DNA of 9,609 nt, from contig CAKRVU010000031.1 of the NCBI GenBank assembly GCA_934408835.1, forward strand, positions 1 to 9,609, given 5' to 3'. Below, piece by piece: positions 1 through 5,509 of this stretch; position 1 is the first letter of the stretch; each line of letters opens with the position of its first letter. The notes beneath the pieces are model-generated. The model had not been told where the DNA came from, did not search any database, and saw only the letters and a list, made by a program, of their open reading frames with translations. The position numbers were made by a program, and so were the translations under genes. The stretch is from an uncultured Oscillospiraceae bacterium. GTDB taxonomy: Bacteria; Bacillota; Clostridia; Oscillospirales; Ruminococcaceae.

Positions 1-743
1 CCTCCTATCCCAAGGCGCGGCAGACGGCTTTGGGGGAGGCGGGAGAGATGCTTTGTTATCCCAACAACACTTTGGCGGTGGAATATTGCAAAGCGATCAG
101 AAGGCAACAGGCAAAGCTGTCCCCCCACACGGTTAAGCGAGTCGGGGCTACCCACAACAGCTTTCAAACGGATGTTACAGTTAGCAGCTCCTATTTAAGA
201 GCGCACGAAGGGGAGATGGCAAGATATCTGAAAAAGCCGATTTTGAATTGTTTTACAACGCCTTCCAGACCGCCGGAGATTTTGTTCCTTTCGCAGCTCA
301 GACGGTATTCTGTTGCCGATTTTGCGGAGCTGCCCGATGTGTCCAACGGATTGGAGCATCGGCTGTGGCGTGCTGCGCAAAACGCCTGTTCGCTGGATGA
401 TTTTTATTCGATCGCCAAAACCAAATGTGTCACACACTCCCGGCTTCGAAGGATCAGCGTCTATGCTTTGCTTGGAATCCGAAAAAGCGATTTGTTGCCT
501 GTTCCTCCATACGCCTGCGTGTTGGGGTTTACCCCGGTGGGGCGGCAGATATTGCGGATGACAAACGCCGATTCCCTTGTTCTGTCGCCCAACTTTGCGG
601 AGCTTGCAAAGCGGTTTTCGAAAGAGGCTGGGTGGGATGCGCTGGCTACCGATTTCTTTTACCTTGGAACCAATCCAATCAAAAAGGGCGGCGAAAATTA
701 TCGCCGCCCGCCAATTCAAACGTCCTCGGAAACAGAAGGCTAA
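1..743 (+). CDS. tmcAL: tRNA(Met) cytidine acetate ligase TmcAL, C-terminal part (5' end outside window)
   Basis: TmcAL (formerly YlbM, 'nucleotidyltransferase') uses ATP and acetate to make N4-acetylcytidine at the wobble position of elongator tRNA-Met. The reading frame is open from base 3 and gives 246 visible residues ending at TAA 741-743. The first 150 or so residues, with the HxGH-type nucleotidyltransferase motif, lie upstream of the window. Family signatures visible: SYPKARQ at the very start, PNNTLAVEY, then KRVGATHNSF, a serine-rich SSSYLR, and near the C-terminus HSRLRRISVYALLGI followed by PPYACVLGFTPVGRQIL. The ATG at 46-48 and the TTG at 30 are internal, not starts, because homology continues upstream of them. 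The last codons (KKGGENYRRP) overlap a hairpin that serves the opposite strand. Recognition is by remembered family motifs, and the assignment is fairly sure. Confidence 0.85.
   Translation, partial: SYPKARQTALGEAGEMLCYPNNTLAVEYCKAIRRQQAKLSPHTVKRVGATHNSFQTDVTVSSSYLRAHEGEMARYLKKPILNCFTTPSRPPEILFLSQLRRYSVADFAELPDVSNGLEHRLWRAAQNACSLDDFYSIAKTKCVTHSRLRRISVYALLGIRKSDLLPVPPYACVLGFTPVGRQILRMTNADSLVLSPNFAELAKRFSKEAGWDALATDFFYLGTNPIKKGGENYRRPPIQTSSETEG
681..709 (-). terminator. Rho-independent terminator of the lipoprotein gene, inside tmcAL
   Basis: A 9-bp perfect stem (686-694 GGGCGGCGA with 701-709 TCGCCGCCC) has a 6-nt loop. Read on the minus strand it is followed by TTTTT (681-685). It lies about 100 bases past the stop of the minus-strand lipoprotein gene. 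On the plus strand no U-run follows, so it would not terminate tmcAL. A weaker AT-rich hairpin (730-737 with 757-764) also lacks a U-run. Confidence 0.7.
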
Positions 744-811
744 AAACTGCTTTTGTTTCTGTTTGGGCAATTCTGAAACAAGATACGGCTGTTTGGCTCG
801 GAAATGGATGT

Positions 812-1303
812 TTACCCAACCAGTTGGTTCCAGCTGCTGTTTGCCTGCATCATTTGATTGGCCGCTTCGGACAGACGGCTTTGCTGATCGGCGGATGACG
901 CGCCTCGGATGGTGTTGAGTGTATTCATCGCCTGCTCATAGGCTGAAATTGCCGTTTGTATATTGGTGAAATCCTGCTGCTGCGAATCCGGTATGAGGGA
1001 GGCGTTTTCCAGAAAGGAAGCTGCGGCGGAGCTTGCCTGTTTCTCCAAATTTTCTGTTTGTTCCCACCAGGAGTCGCTGTTGGAAAAATTGGTGACCTGC
1101 TGCTGAAGGCTTGCCATAGTCGACCGGTATTGCATGACAAAAATCTGGCGAATTAGGTGATATTCTTCTTCGCTCATAGTGGCGGAGGAAGAGGACGTTG
1201 CCGAGTCTGTCGTTCCCTCCGAATCCGCCGGCGTACTCCCGCACCCTGCAAGCCCCAATATCAGAAAAATCATTATCAAACAACAGAAAACAGATCGTTT
1301 CAT
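812..1303 (-). CDS. Putative secreted lipoprotein of unknown function
   Basis: This 163-residue protein begins with a lipoprotein signal peptide: basic MKR, a hydrophobic stretch at about residues 5-17, and lipobox L18-A-G-C21. The mature protein should therefore be lipid-anchored at Cys21 on the outer face of the membrane. Residues 22-45 are a Ser/Thr/Ala-rich linker. Residues 45-160 are Gln-, Ala- and Ser-rich and appear helical (for example SLQQQVTNF and SAAASFLENA), so a small helical bundle is likely. The ATG at 1303 is supported by AAGGGGG about 8 bases upstream and an extended -10 promoter. It converges on tmcAL. I do not recognise the family; position-conserved small lipoproteins next to spmA are possible but not something I can confirm. 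Confidence 0.8.
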   Translation of the reverse strand: MKRSVFCCLIMIFLILGLAGCGSTPADSEGTTDSATSSSSATMSEEEYHLIRQIFVMQYRSTMASLQQQVTNFSNSDSWWEQTENLEKQASSAAASFLENASLIPDSQQQDFTNIQTAISAYEQAMNTLNTIRGASSADQQSRLSEAANQMMQANSSWNQLVG

Positions 1304-1329
1304 CTTTTTTCCCCCTTATTATGATTGCT

Positions 1330-1338
1330 ATTGTACCA
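1330..1338 (-). promoter_or_regulatory. Extended -10 promoter of the lipoprotein gene
   Basis: On the minus strand the sequence reads TGG-TACAAT, an extended -10 (TGn plus TACAAT) about 26 bases before the start codon. No good -35 is present at 17 bp spacing, which is typical of TGn-dependent promoters. Confidence 0.5.
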
Positions 1339-1445
1339 AATCAGTTGGTTAGAAAATCTGCGGTGCGGTGAAGATACCACCCGCTTCCCGAATTATACAA
1401 CACCTTCTAAGAAAAGTAAAGAGGCTGTTGGGACAATTGGACTGA

Positions 1446-1475
1446 CATATCTTGTCATGCCCGTTCGTATAAATG
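1446..1475 (+). promoter_or_regulatory. Candidate sporulation-sigma (SigE-like) promoter of spmAB
   Basis: CATAT at 1446-1450 resembles the SigE -35 core (ATA). TATAAATG at 1468-1475 resembles the SigE -10 (consensus near cATAcaaT), with 18 bases between ATA and the -10 element. In Bacillus subtilis the spmA operon is under mother-cell sigma control, which makes this attractive. The match is partial, and a poor SigA reading (CTGACA with too long a spacer) cannot be excluded. Confidence 0.35.
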
Positions 1476-1503
1476 AAGAAAACCGGGAAAGAGGGAATAT
1501 GCT

Positions 1504-2085
1504 ATGAAATGGGTTTTTACCGGTATGGCAGTGCTTGCCGTTTTGTTTGGAATTGTAAACAGGAGGATGCCGCAAGTGACGTCGGGGGTGGTTTCGGGCG
1601 CGACTGACGCGGTTACGCTGGCGATTACGCTGACGGGTGGAATTTGCCTTTGGAGCGGCGTGATGCGAGTTGCGCAGGCTGCTGGTATCACACGGATGAT
1701 TGCGCGTTTATTTGCCCCGGTGCTCCGCAGAGTTTTTCGGGATCCGTCGGACGACGCAGCTGAGGCGATGTCCATGAATATTGCCGCCAACATGCTGGGA
1801 CTCGGAAACGCGGCGACCCCTCTAGGGATTACCGCTATGCGGGAGTTACAAAAGCAAAATTCTTCCGATACGGCGGCTTCGCACAACATGATTTTGTTTA
1901 CCGTCTTTAATTCAGCCTCCCTTCAAATCATTCCCACCTCGATTGCTACCCTTCGGATTGCACACGGGTCGGCGGCGCCCATGCAGATTTTGCCGCCCTT
2001 ACTGTTGACCTCGTTTGGTTCTCTGGTTCTATCCGTTCTCGCTGCAAAACTGTTTGCCTTTGCCATGGGAGATCGTCATGTCTGA
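1504..2085 (+). CDS. spmA: Spore maturation protein SpmA
   Basis: A 193-residue integral membrane protein of the nucleoside-recognition (Gate) domain family. With SpmB it is needed for normal dehydration of the spore core in Bacillus and Clostridium; the molecular activity is not firmly established. Length matches B. subtilis SpmA (about 196). Visible signatures are the N-terminal membrane segment, GICLWSGVMRVAQAAG (46-61), the hallmark NIAANMLGLGNAATPLG (92-108), and SASLQIIPTSIATLR (137-151). A last membrane segment lies at about 163-188. The ATG at 1504 has AGAGGGA (1490-1496) 7 bases upstream. The stop overlaps the spmB start (ATGTCTGA), indicating translational coupling. No dacB follows, unlike in B. 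subtilis. Confidence 0.93.
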   Translation: MKWVFTGMAVLAVLFGIVNRRMPQVTSGVVSGATDAVTLAITLTGGICLWSGVMRVAQAAGITRMIARLFAPVLRRVFRDPSDDAAEAMSMNIAANMLGLGNAATPLGITAMRELQKQNSSDTAASHNMILFTVFNSASLQIIPTSIATLRIAHGSAAPMQILPPLLLTSFGSLVLSVLAAKLFAFAMGDRHV

Positions 2086-2590
2086 TTGGTTGATTCCCGT
2101 TGTGATCGCCGGGGTTTTGTTATGGGGCGTTTTGAAAAATGTGGATGTGTTTTCTGAATTTGTCGCAGGAGCAAAAGAGGGGCTTTCCACGGCGTGCGCC
2201 ATCCTCCCGGTATTGGTCGGACTCCTTTGTCTGATTCAGGCGCTTGTCGCTTCCGGCGGGATGGACGCGATCTGCACGTTCTTGGCACCGGCATTTCATC
2301 TAATAGGGCTTCCTCAGGAGCTGATTCCGCTTGCCATTCTTCGACCTATTTCCGGTAGCGGCGCTCTGTCGATGTACGAGTGGATTTTGACGCAGTATTC
2401 CCCTGACAGTTCCATTGGCATGATTGGAAGTGTGCTTGTCGGTTGCTCTGAAACCACCTTTTATACCATTGCCGTGTATTTTGGGGCAGTTCATATCTCT
2501 AAAACGCGGTACGCGATTCCGGCTGCGCTGCTCGGAGATTTTGCGGGCGTGCTGCTCAGTGTTTGGACGGTGGGGTTGTTTTGCGGCTAA
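2078..2590 (+). CDS. spmB: Spore maturation protein SpmB
   Basis: A 170-residue membrane protein, partner of SpmA and also of the Gate-domain family, acting in spore core maturation. Motifs: VFSEFVAGAKEGL (24-36), LRPISGSGAL (88-97), GCSETTFYTIAVYFGAV (122-138), and a C-terminal membrane segment (about 148-168). I chose the ATG at 2078. It overlaps the spmA stop by 8 bases, has GGGAGA (2067-2072) as ribosome binding site, and gives the family length of about 175. An earlier in-frame ATG at 2015 would add 21 residues read from spmA coding sequence. The last codons overlap the promoter of the next gene. Confidence 0.93.
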   Translation: MSDWLIPVVIAGVLLWGVLKNVDVFSEFVAGAKEGLSTACAILPVLVGLLCLIQALVASGGMDAICTFLAPAFHLIGLPQELIPLAILRPISGSGALSMYEWILTQYSPDSSIGMIGSVLVGCSETTFYTIAVYFGAVHISKTRYAIPAALLGDFAGVLLSVWTVGLFCG

Positions 2591-2604
2591 ATTTGTGATA
2601 TAAT
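2576..2604 (+). promoter_or_regulatory. SigA-type promoter of the LUD-degV unit
   Basis: TTGTTT (2576-2581), 17 bases, then TATAAT (2599-2604) preceded by TGA, a full extended -10. The -35 lies within the end of spmB, so the LUD gene can be transcribed independently of sporulation control. Confidence 0.75.
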
Positions 2605-2619
2605 GACAAACAATCACTC

Positions 2620-2642
2620 GTTTCAATGGGATTTGTTGAAAC
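2620..2642 (+). promoter_or_regulatory. Dyad in the 5' leader of the LUD gene, possible operator
   Basis: GTTTCAA (2620-2626) and TTGAAAC (2636-2642) are perfect inverted 7-mers separated by 9 bases. They sit just downstream of the expected transcription start and before the AGGAGG site. This could be a repressor site or an RNA hairpin. No U-run follows, so it is not a terminator. Confidence 0.35.
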
Positions 2643-2674
2643 TGAAAAGGGCGTTGTACTGAGGAGGATTTGTT

Positions 2675-3310
2675 ATGACAATGAAAACGCTTTTGAGACT
2701 CAAAATAGATACCACATTGGAAAACTTGCGGAAGAATCGGATGGAGGGGTATTTTGTAAAGGATCGGACGGAGCTGCTTGCACTGCTTGAACAACTGATT
2801 CCCGATGGGAGCCGGGTAGGTTTCGGCGGGTCGACCACCTTAGAGCAGCTGGGTGTGATTGAGACCCTCAGAGACCGTCCGGTCAGTTTGATCGATGTCT
2901 TTCAGGAAGGCGCATCGCCCGCGCAACGGAAGGCGCTGCTGCGCGAATGCTTTACTGCTGACTGTTTACTCACTTCGTCCAACGCCATCACAGAGCAGGG
3001 CGAGCTATACAACATTGACGGGAACGGAAACCGTGTTGCCGCTATGATTTACGGACCGGAAAGCGTTATTGTTGTTGCGGGAGTCAATAAAATTGTGCCG
3101 TCTTTGGAAGACGCTCAGAAGCGGCTTGAACAGATTGCCTCTCCGGCCAACGCCATTCGTTTAAACAAGGACACCCCCTGCGCCAAACTTGGACATTGCG
3201 TCCACTGCCGTGCACCTCAGCGGATTTGCAGCTTTTTTGTTCGGACGGGGTGGCAGGAAAACAAAGATCGCATTAAAGTGGTTTTGGTCGATGATTGCCT
3301 TGGCTTTTGA
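2675..3310 (+). CDS. LUD-domain protein (LutC/YkgG, DUF162 family)
   Basis: A 211-residue soluble protein of the LUD (lactate utilisation) domain superfamily. Clostridial members are usually annotated 'lactate utilization protein' without proven activity. Signatures: GFGGSTTLEQLG (49-60), SSNAITEQGELYNIDGNGNR (101-120), and GVNKIVPSLEDA (136-147). The C-terminal cysteine cluster is C169-x5-C175-x2-C178-x6-C185, which could bind an Fe-S cluster or zinc. The ATG at 2675 has GAGGAGG (2661-2667) 7 bases upstream. No lutA or lutB neighbours are present, so a role in lactate oxidation is not supported by context. It is followed after 29 bases by a DegV gene, probably in one operon. Confidence 0.85.
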   Translation: MTMKTLLRLKIDTTLENLRKNRMEGYFVKDRTELLALLEQLIPDGSRVGFGGSTTLEQLGVIETLRDRPVSLIDVFQEGASPAQRKALLRECFTADCLLTSSNAITEQGELYNIDGNGNRVAAMIYGPESVIVVAGVNKIVPSLEDAQKRLEQIASPANAIRLNKDTPCAKLGHCVHCRAPQRICSFFVRTGWQENKDRIKVVLVDDCLGF

Positions 3311-3339
3311 AGATTGTTAAAATAAAAAGGAGTATTAGG

Positions 3340-4191
3340 ATGGATTACCAAATTACAGCCGACAGCACGTGCGATCTTTCGGACGCATTATTGCAGGATT
3401 ATTCGATACAGCTTATCCCGTTGACCATTCACTTAGGAAACGACTCGTTTCAAGACCGGGTCGATATTTTTCCGGAGCGGGTTTTTTCCTATTTTTCAGA
3501 AACCGGAGAAGTTGGAAAAACGGCAGCGCCTTCGATAGAAACATACCGCGCTGCGTTTGAGTCGCTCTTAAAGCAAGGCAAAAAGGTGCTTCACGTCAGT
3601 TTGAGCAGTTACTTTTCTTCCAGTTATCAGAGTGCGCGTTTGGCTGCTGAGGAGCTGGGGGAGGATCGTGTTTTTGTTGTCGATTCCCTCAATCTGTCCA
3701 CGGGGAGCGGGCATGTGGCGCTGCGGGCGGCGGAGCTGGCTAGGGCTGGGATTCCTCTTTGTGAGGTTGCACAGCGACTGCGACAGGAAGTGGTTCCAAA
3801 GGTGGAGGCAAGCTTTGTGATTCGCGATCTTACCTATCTCCACCGGGGCGGGCGCTGCTCCTCGGTTGCCAAGTTGGGCGCGAATCTGCTCAAGCTCAAG
3901 CCTTGCATTGAGGTGGTCGATGGTAAAATGCACGTTGGGCGAAAGTATCGCGGTGATTATGACAAATGCGTGCTTGAATATGTCACCAATCGGCTGCGCG
4001 GGCGGAACGATCTGGATGATTCCCGGATTTTCATTACGCACACGACATGCGAGCCGTCTTTGATAGAGCGTGTGAAACAGGCGATTGAGCGGGAGGCGTC
4101 CTTTTCCGAAATCCTGATTACCGACGCCGGCTGCACCATCTCTACTCACTGTGGTCCCGAAACCCTCGGAATCCTTTTTTTGAAAAAATGA
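3340..4191 (+). CDS. DegV family protein (fatty-acid-binding)
   Basis: A 283-residue DegV/EDD-fold protein. Members bind a fatty acid between two domains, and some (FakB) present it to the kinase FakA for phospholipid synthesis. Visible motifs: TADSTCDL (6-13), TAAPS (61-65, the TsQPS position), LSSYFSSSYQSA (88-99), VDS (114-116) with STGSG (120-124), LTYLHRGGR (164-172), and the C-terminal STHCGPETLGILF (268-280). I chose the ATG at 3340 over one at 3295. AAGGAG (3327-3332) sits 7 bases upstream, the protein then begins at the conserved DST region, and the earlier start overlaps the LUD gene without a ribosome binding site. No fakA is in the window, so a FakB role is possible but unproven. 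No terminator separates it from the rpsT promoter. Confidence 0.9.
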   Translation: MDYQITADSTCDLSDALLQDYSIQLIPLTIHLGNDSFQDRVDIFPERVFSYFSETGEVGKTAAPSIETYRAAFESLLKQGKKVLHVSLSSYFSSSYQSARLAAEELGEDRVFVVDSLNLSTGSGHVALRAAELARAGIPLCEVAQRLRQEVVPKVEASFVIRDLTYLHRGGRCSSVAKLGANLLKLKPCIEVVDGKMHVGRKYRGDYDKCVLEYVTNRLRGRNDLDDSRIFITHTTCEPSLIERVKQAIEREASFSEILITDAGCTISTHCGPETLGILFLKK

Positions 4192-4200
4192 AATCGGCTC

Positions 4201-4229
4201 TTGCATATTTTCAGAAAGTGTGGTATGAT
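4201..4229 (+). promoter_or_regulatory. Promoter of rpsT
   Basis: TTGCAT (4201-4206), 17 bases, TATGAT (4224-4229) with a TGG extension immediately before it. It starts 9 bases after the degV stop and leaves a 5' leader of about 63 bases. Confidence 0.8.
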
Positions 4230-4239
4230 ATAGCCGTTA

Positions 4240-4268
4240 TCGGTTGTGGCGTGTCTCCCACTGACCGA
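4240..4268 (+). promoter_or_regulatory. Hairpin in the rpsT 5' leader
   Basis: TCGGT (4240-4244) pairs with ACCGA (4264-4268) and GTGG (4246-4249) with CCAC (4258-4261). An asymmetric internal bulge and an 8-nt loop complete it. It lies between promoter and ribosome binding site. It might be an S20 autoregulatory leader or simply a stabilising stem; I know of no family to assign it to. Confidence 0.4.
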
Positions 4269-4298
4269 AAAAGCATCTTATTTTAAGGGGGATTTTTC

Positions 4299-4562
4299 AT
4301 GGCAAACATTCGTTCTGCAAAGAAAAGAGTTCGTATTACCAAGACGAAAACGCTGAGAAACAAAATGATTAAAAGCAACATCAAAACCGTATTGAAGGCG
4401 GCGGATACCGCTGTTGCAACGGGAGCTGCAAACAAAGAGGAAGCCATTCGTCTTGCAATTAAACGAGTTGATCAGGCGGCGGCAAAGAGCATATTCCACA
4501 AAAACAAAGCGGCTCGTAAAAAGGCACAGCTTCAGAAAATGCTCAATCAAGCTAACGCTTAA
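4299..4562 (+). CDS. rpsT: 30S ribosomal protein S20
   Basis: An 87-residue, very basic primary 16S rRNA-binding protein of the small subunit. The sequence is typical of S20: MANIRSAKKRVRITK at the start, RNKMIKSNIKTVLKA, and the C-terminal HKNKAARKKAQLQKMLN. Length is normal. AAGGGGG (4285-4291) lies 7 bases before the ATG. It is a single-gene unit with its own promoter and terminator. Confidence 0.97.
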   Translation: MANIRSAKKRVRITKTKTLRNKMIKSNIKTVLKAADTAVATGAANKEEAIRLAIKRVDQAAAKSIFHKNKAARKKAQLQKMLNQANA

Positions 4563-4568
4563 TGAAAC

Positions 4569-4607
4569 AAAAGCACCCTTCCTCTCAGGGGGCTTTTTTG
4601 TTTTTTT
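4569..4607 (+). terminator. Rho-independent terminator of rpsT
   Basis: AAAAGC (4569-4574) pairs with GCTTTT (4592-4597) and CCC (4576-4578) with GGG (4588-4590), with a 9-nt loop. A long T-run interrupted by one G follows to 4607. Confidence 0.88.
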
Positions 4608-4648
4608 GGCAAAGACAAATTTATTTTGAAAAAATAATCGAAAAACTA

Positions 4649-4677
4649 TTGACAAACCGTTCTCGATTTGCTATAAT
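4649..4677 (+). promoter_or_regulatory. Consensus promoter of tRNA-Arg
   Basis: TTGACA (4649-4654), 17 bases, TATAAT (4672-4677), with TGC directly before the -10. Both hexamers match the SigA consensus perfectly, as expected for a stable RNA gene. The leader before the tRNA is about 40 bases. Confidence 0.93.
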
Positions 4678-4723
4678 ATGTCTTGTTCGTTGAAGATCAT
4701 CCCGTTTTAGATTTTTATCGAAT

Positions 4724-4800
4724 GCGCCAGTAGCTCAGCTGGATAGAGTAACTGGCTACGAACCAGTAGGTCGGGGGTTCGAATCCCTCCTGGCGCACCA
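4724..4800 (+). tRNA. tRNA-Arg (anticodon ACG)
   Basis: A complete 77-base cloverleaf with encoded CCA. The acceptor stem is GCGCCAG with CTGGCGC and the D stem GCTC with GAGT (one G-U). The anticodon stem ACTGG/CCAGT encloses loop CTACGAA, with anticodon ACG at 4758-4760. The T arm has loop TTCGAAT and stem GGGGG/CCCTC (one G-U). After A34-to-inosine editing it reads CGU, CGC and CGA. Confidence 0.97.
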
Positions 4801-4837
4801 AAAATCGACAAGTCTCACAAGAGGCTTGTCGATTTTT
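4801..4837 (+). terminator. Terminator of tRNA-Arg
   Basis: AAAATCGACAAG (4801-4812) pairs with CTTGTCGATTTT (4825-4836). The stem continues through a G-U pair and CTC/GAG to a 4-nt ACAA loop. A T-run follows. It begins right after the CCA. Confidence 0.9.
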
Positions 4838-4920
4838 ATTTATTATCCCTTCATTAAAATGTTGGGTCGATTGTTGGAGGGAATCAGTAATAGTGAAAAA
4901 GTATTTCGCAAGGTTTCGAC

Positions 4921-4948
4921 TTGCTTTTTACTTAATATAAAATATAAT
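4921..4948 (+). promoter_or_regulatory. Possible promoter before the four-helix-bundle remnant
   Basis: TTGCTT (4921-4926), 16 bases, TATAAT (4943-4948). The surrounding sequence is AT-rich, so chance is a real alternative. I recognise nothing else in 4838-4920. Confidence 0.35.
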
Positions 4949-4969
4949 GAGAAGAAAAGGCGGCTGGCA

Positions 4970-5122
4970 ATGAAAGAAACCGCCGAAACGGAGTACTGGC
5001 TTAAATTGCTCCATCTCTCGAAATATATTGATGGTAAAACAAAGTCTTTTTGCTTGGTGATTGCTTGGAAATAAAAAAATTTTATTGCTTCCATTCACAC
5101 TGCAAAAACAGACCATAAGTAA
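4970..5122 (+). pseudogene. Decayed C-terminal remnant of a four-helix-bundle (S23-like) protein
   Basis: The frame from ATG 4970 reads MKETAETEYWLKLLHLSKYID. This is the typical third-helix motif (ALKE..ETEYWLxLL) of the roughly 120-residue four-helix-bundle family related to 23S rRNA intervening-sequence proteins. The expected continuation appears in other frames. GDCLEIKKIL is in the next frame (from 5059), matching the family's DCxEIxKxL. IASIHTAKTDHK is then back in the first frame (from 5084), ending at TAA 5120-5122. The shifts fall near a T-run (5047-5050) and an A-run (5073-5079), suggesting two compensating indels. The N-terminal half is absent or unrecognisable. A weak AAAAGG lies before the ATG. 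Read as an intact ORF it would give only 34 residues. The function of the family is unknown. Confidence 0.6.
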
Positions 5123-5130
5123 TTAATATA

Positions 5131-5161
5131 AAAATCCTGTCGGCTTTTCGACAGGATTTTT
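5131..5161. terminator. Bidirectional terminator, first copy of a repeated hairpin
   Basis: AAAATCCTGTCG (5131-5142) and CGACAGGATTTT (5149-5160) form a perfect 12-bp stem with a 6-nt loop. T-runs flank it on both strands. It can serve the four-helix-bundle remnant (+) and the first RHH gene (-). The left arm recurs exactly at 5910-5921. Confidence 0.85.
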
Positions 5162-5209
5162 GAATGAGTGATAAAGTCGCCTTACGGCTGATGAGGAATG
5201 AATCATGTT

Positions 5210-5401
5210 TTATTTTTTCACATTAATGTCAGATTCTATCGTTTCATTGATATCGCCGTTTTGTGCCTCAAATTGTTTGATATTCTCCCGGATTAGCACC
5301 AGAACATGACTGTTTATCGAACGACCTTCGTAATCGGCAACCCACCGGAGTTTTTTAAGCATTTCTTCTTCAATCCGTATGGAAACGCTTTTGATAGCCA
5401 T
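5210..5401 (-). CDS. Arc-like ribbon-helix-helix DNA-binding protein (copy 1)
   Basis: A 63-residue protein with the Arc-family ribbon-helix-helix layout. A short basic beta-strand (KSVSIRIEEEM, 4-14) would lie in the DNA major groove. Helix A is at about 12-24, turn and helix B at about 27-44 (GRSINSHVLVLIRENIKQFE), with a short acidic tail. Arc-type proteins bind as dimers of dimers to palindromic operators and usually repress. The ATG at 5401 has AAGGGTG just upstream and a near-consensus minus-strand promoter. It is divergent from the SLOG gene and separated from it by a palindrome, so it probably regulates itself and that gene. No toxin-like partner is evident. It is paralogous to the protein at 5967-6185. 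Confidence 0.82.
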   Translation of the reverse strand: MAIKSVSIRIEEEMLKKLRWVADYEGRSINSHVLVLIRENIKQFEAQNGDINETIESDINVKK

Positions 5402-5415
5402 ACAATCACCCTTCT

Positions 5416-5430
5416 GTAATATATTCAGTA
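5416..5430 (-). repeat. Diverged fourth copy of the island motif
   Basis: Read on the minus strand, TACTGAATATATTAC matches the motif copy at 6209-6223 at about 10 of 15 positions. It covers the expected transcription start of the first RHH gene, so it could be an autoregulatory site. In AT-rich sequence the match may be accidental. Confidence 0.3.
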
Positions 5431-5459
5431 TTTATTTTATATCCGATCTGTGTTATAAT
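5431..5459 (+). promoter_or_regulatory. Promoter of the SLOG gene, overlapping the RHH1 promoter
   Basis: TTTATT (5431-5436), 17 bases, TATAAT (5454-5459) preceded by TGT, an extended -10. Its -10 touches the -35 of the oppositely directed RHH promoter and its -35 touches the other's -10, so the two should compete for polymerase. Confidence 0.6.
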
Positions 5460-5464
5460 GTCAA
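5436..5464 (-). promoter_or_regulatory. Near-consensus promoter of RHH copy 1
   Basis: On the minus strand TTGACA (5464-5459), 17 bases, TATAAA (5441-5436). The start would fall about 28 bases before the RHH1 start codon. Confidence 0.75.
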
Positions 5465-5465
5465 C

Positions 5466-5488
5466 TGTAGATTTACCGTATATCTACA
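5466..5488. promoter_or_regulatory. 23-bp palindrome, probable operator of the RHH/SLOG pair
   Basis: Arms TGTAGATTTAC (5466-5476) and GTATATCTACA (5478-5488) are inverted, with 10 of 11 pairs matching around a single central base. It abuts the RHH1 -35 and lies just after the SLOG -10, where bound repressor would block both. A dyad of this size suits a tetrameric Arc-type repressor; that the RHH proteins bind it is inference. Confidence 0.6.
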
Positions 5489-5509
5489 ATCAGGTTGAAA
5501 AGGGGTGAA

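Noticed and set aside
195..770. Minus-strand open frame opposite tmcAL
   Set aside because: It crosses the minus-strand terminator of the lipoprotein gene and lies antisense to conserved TmcAL motifs.
2300..2794. Minus-strand open frame across spmB and the LUD promoter
   Set aside because: It runs antisense through two supported genes and a consensus promoter; the composition (His, Asn, Lys, Arg rich) is that of a shadow frame.
3568..4206. Long minus-strand open frame opposite degV
   Set aside because: It mirrors a clear DegV gene, has no ribosome binding site, and gives a low-plausibility Gln/Arg-rich product.
4838..4969. N-terminal half of the four-helix-bundle gene
   Set aside because: I read the three plus-strand frames and found no convincing match to the family's N-terminal GTSIGAN-type motif.
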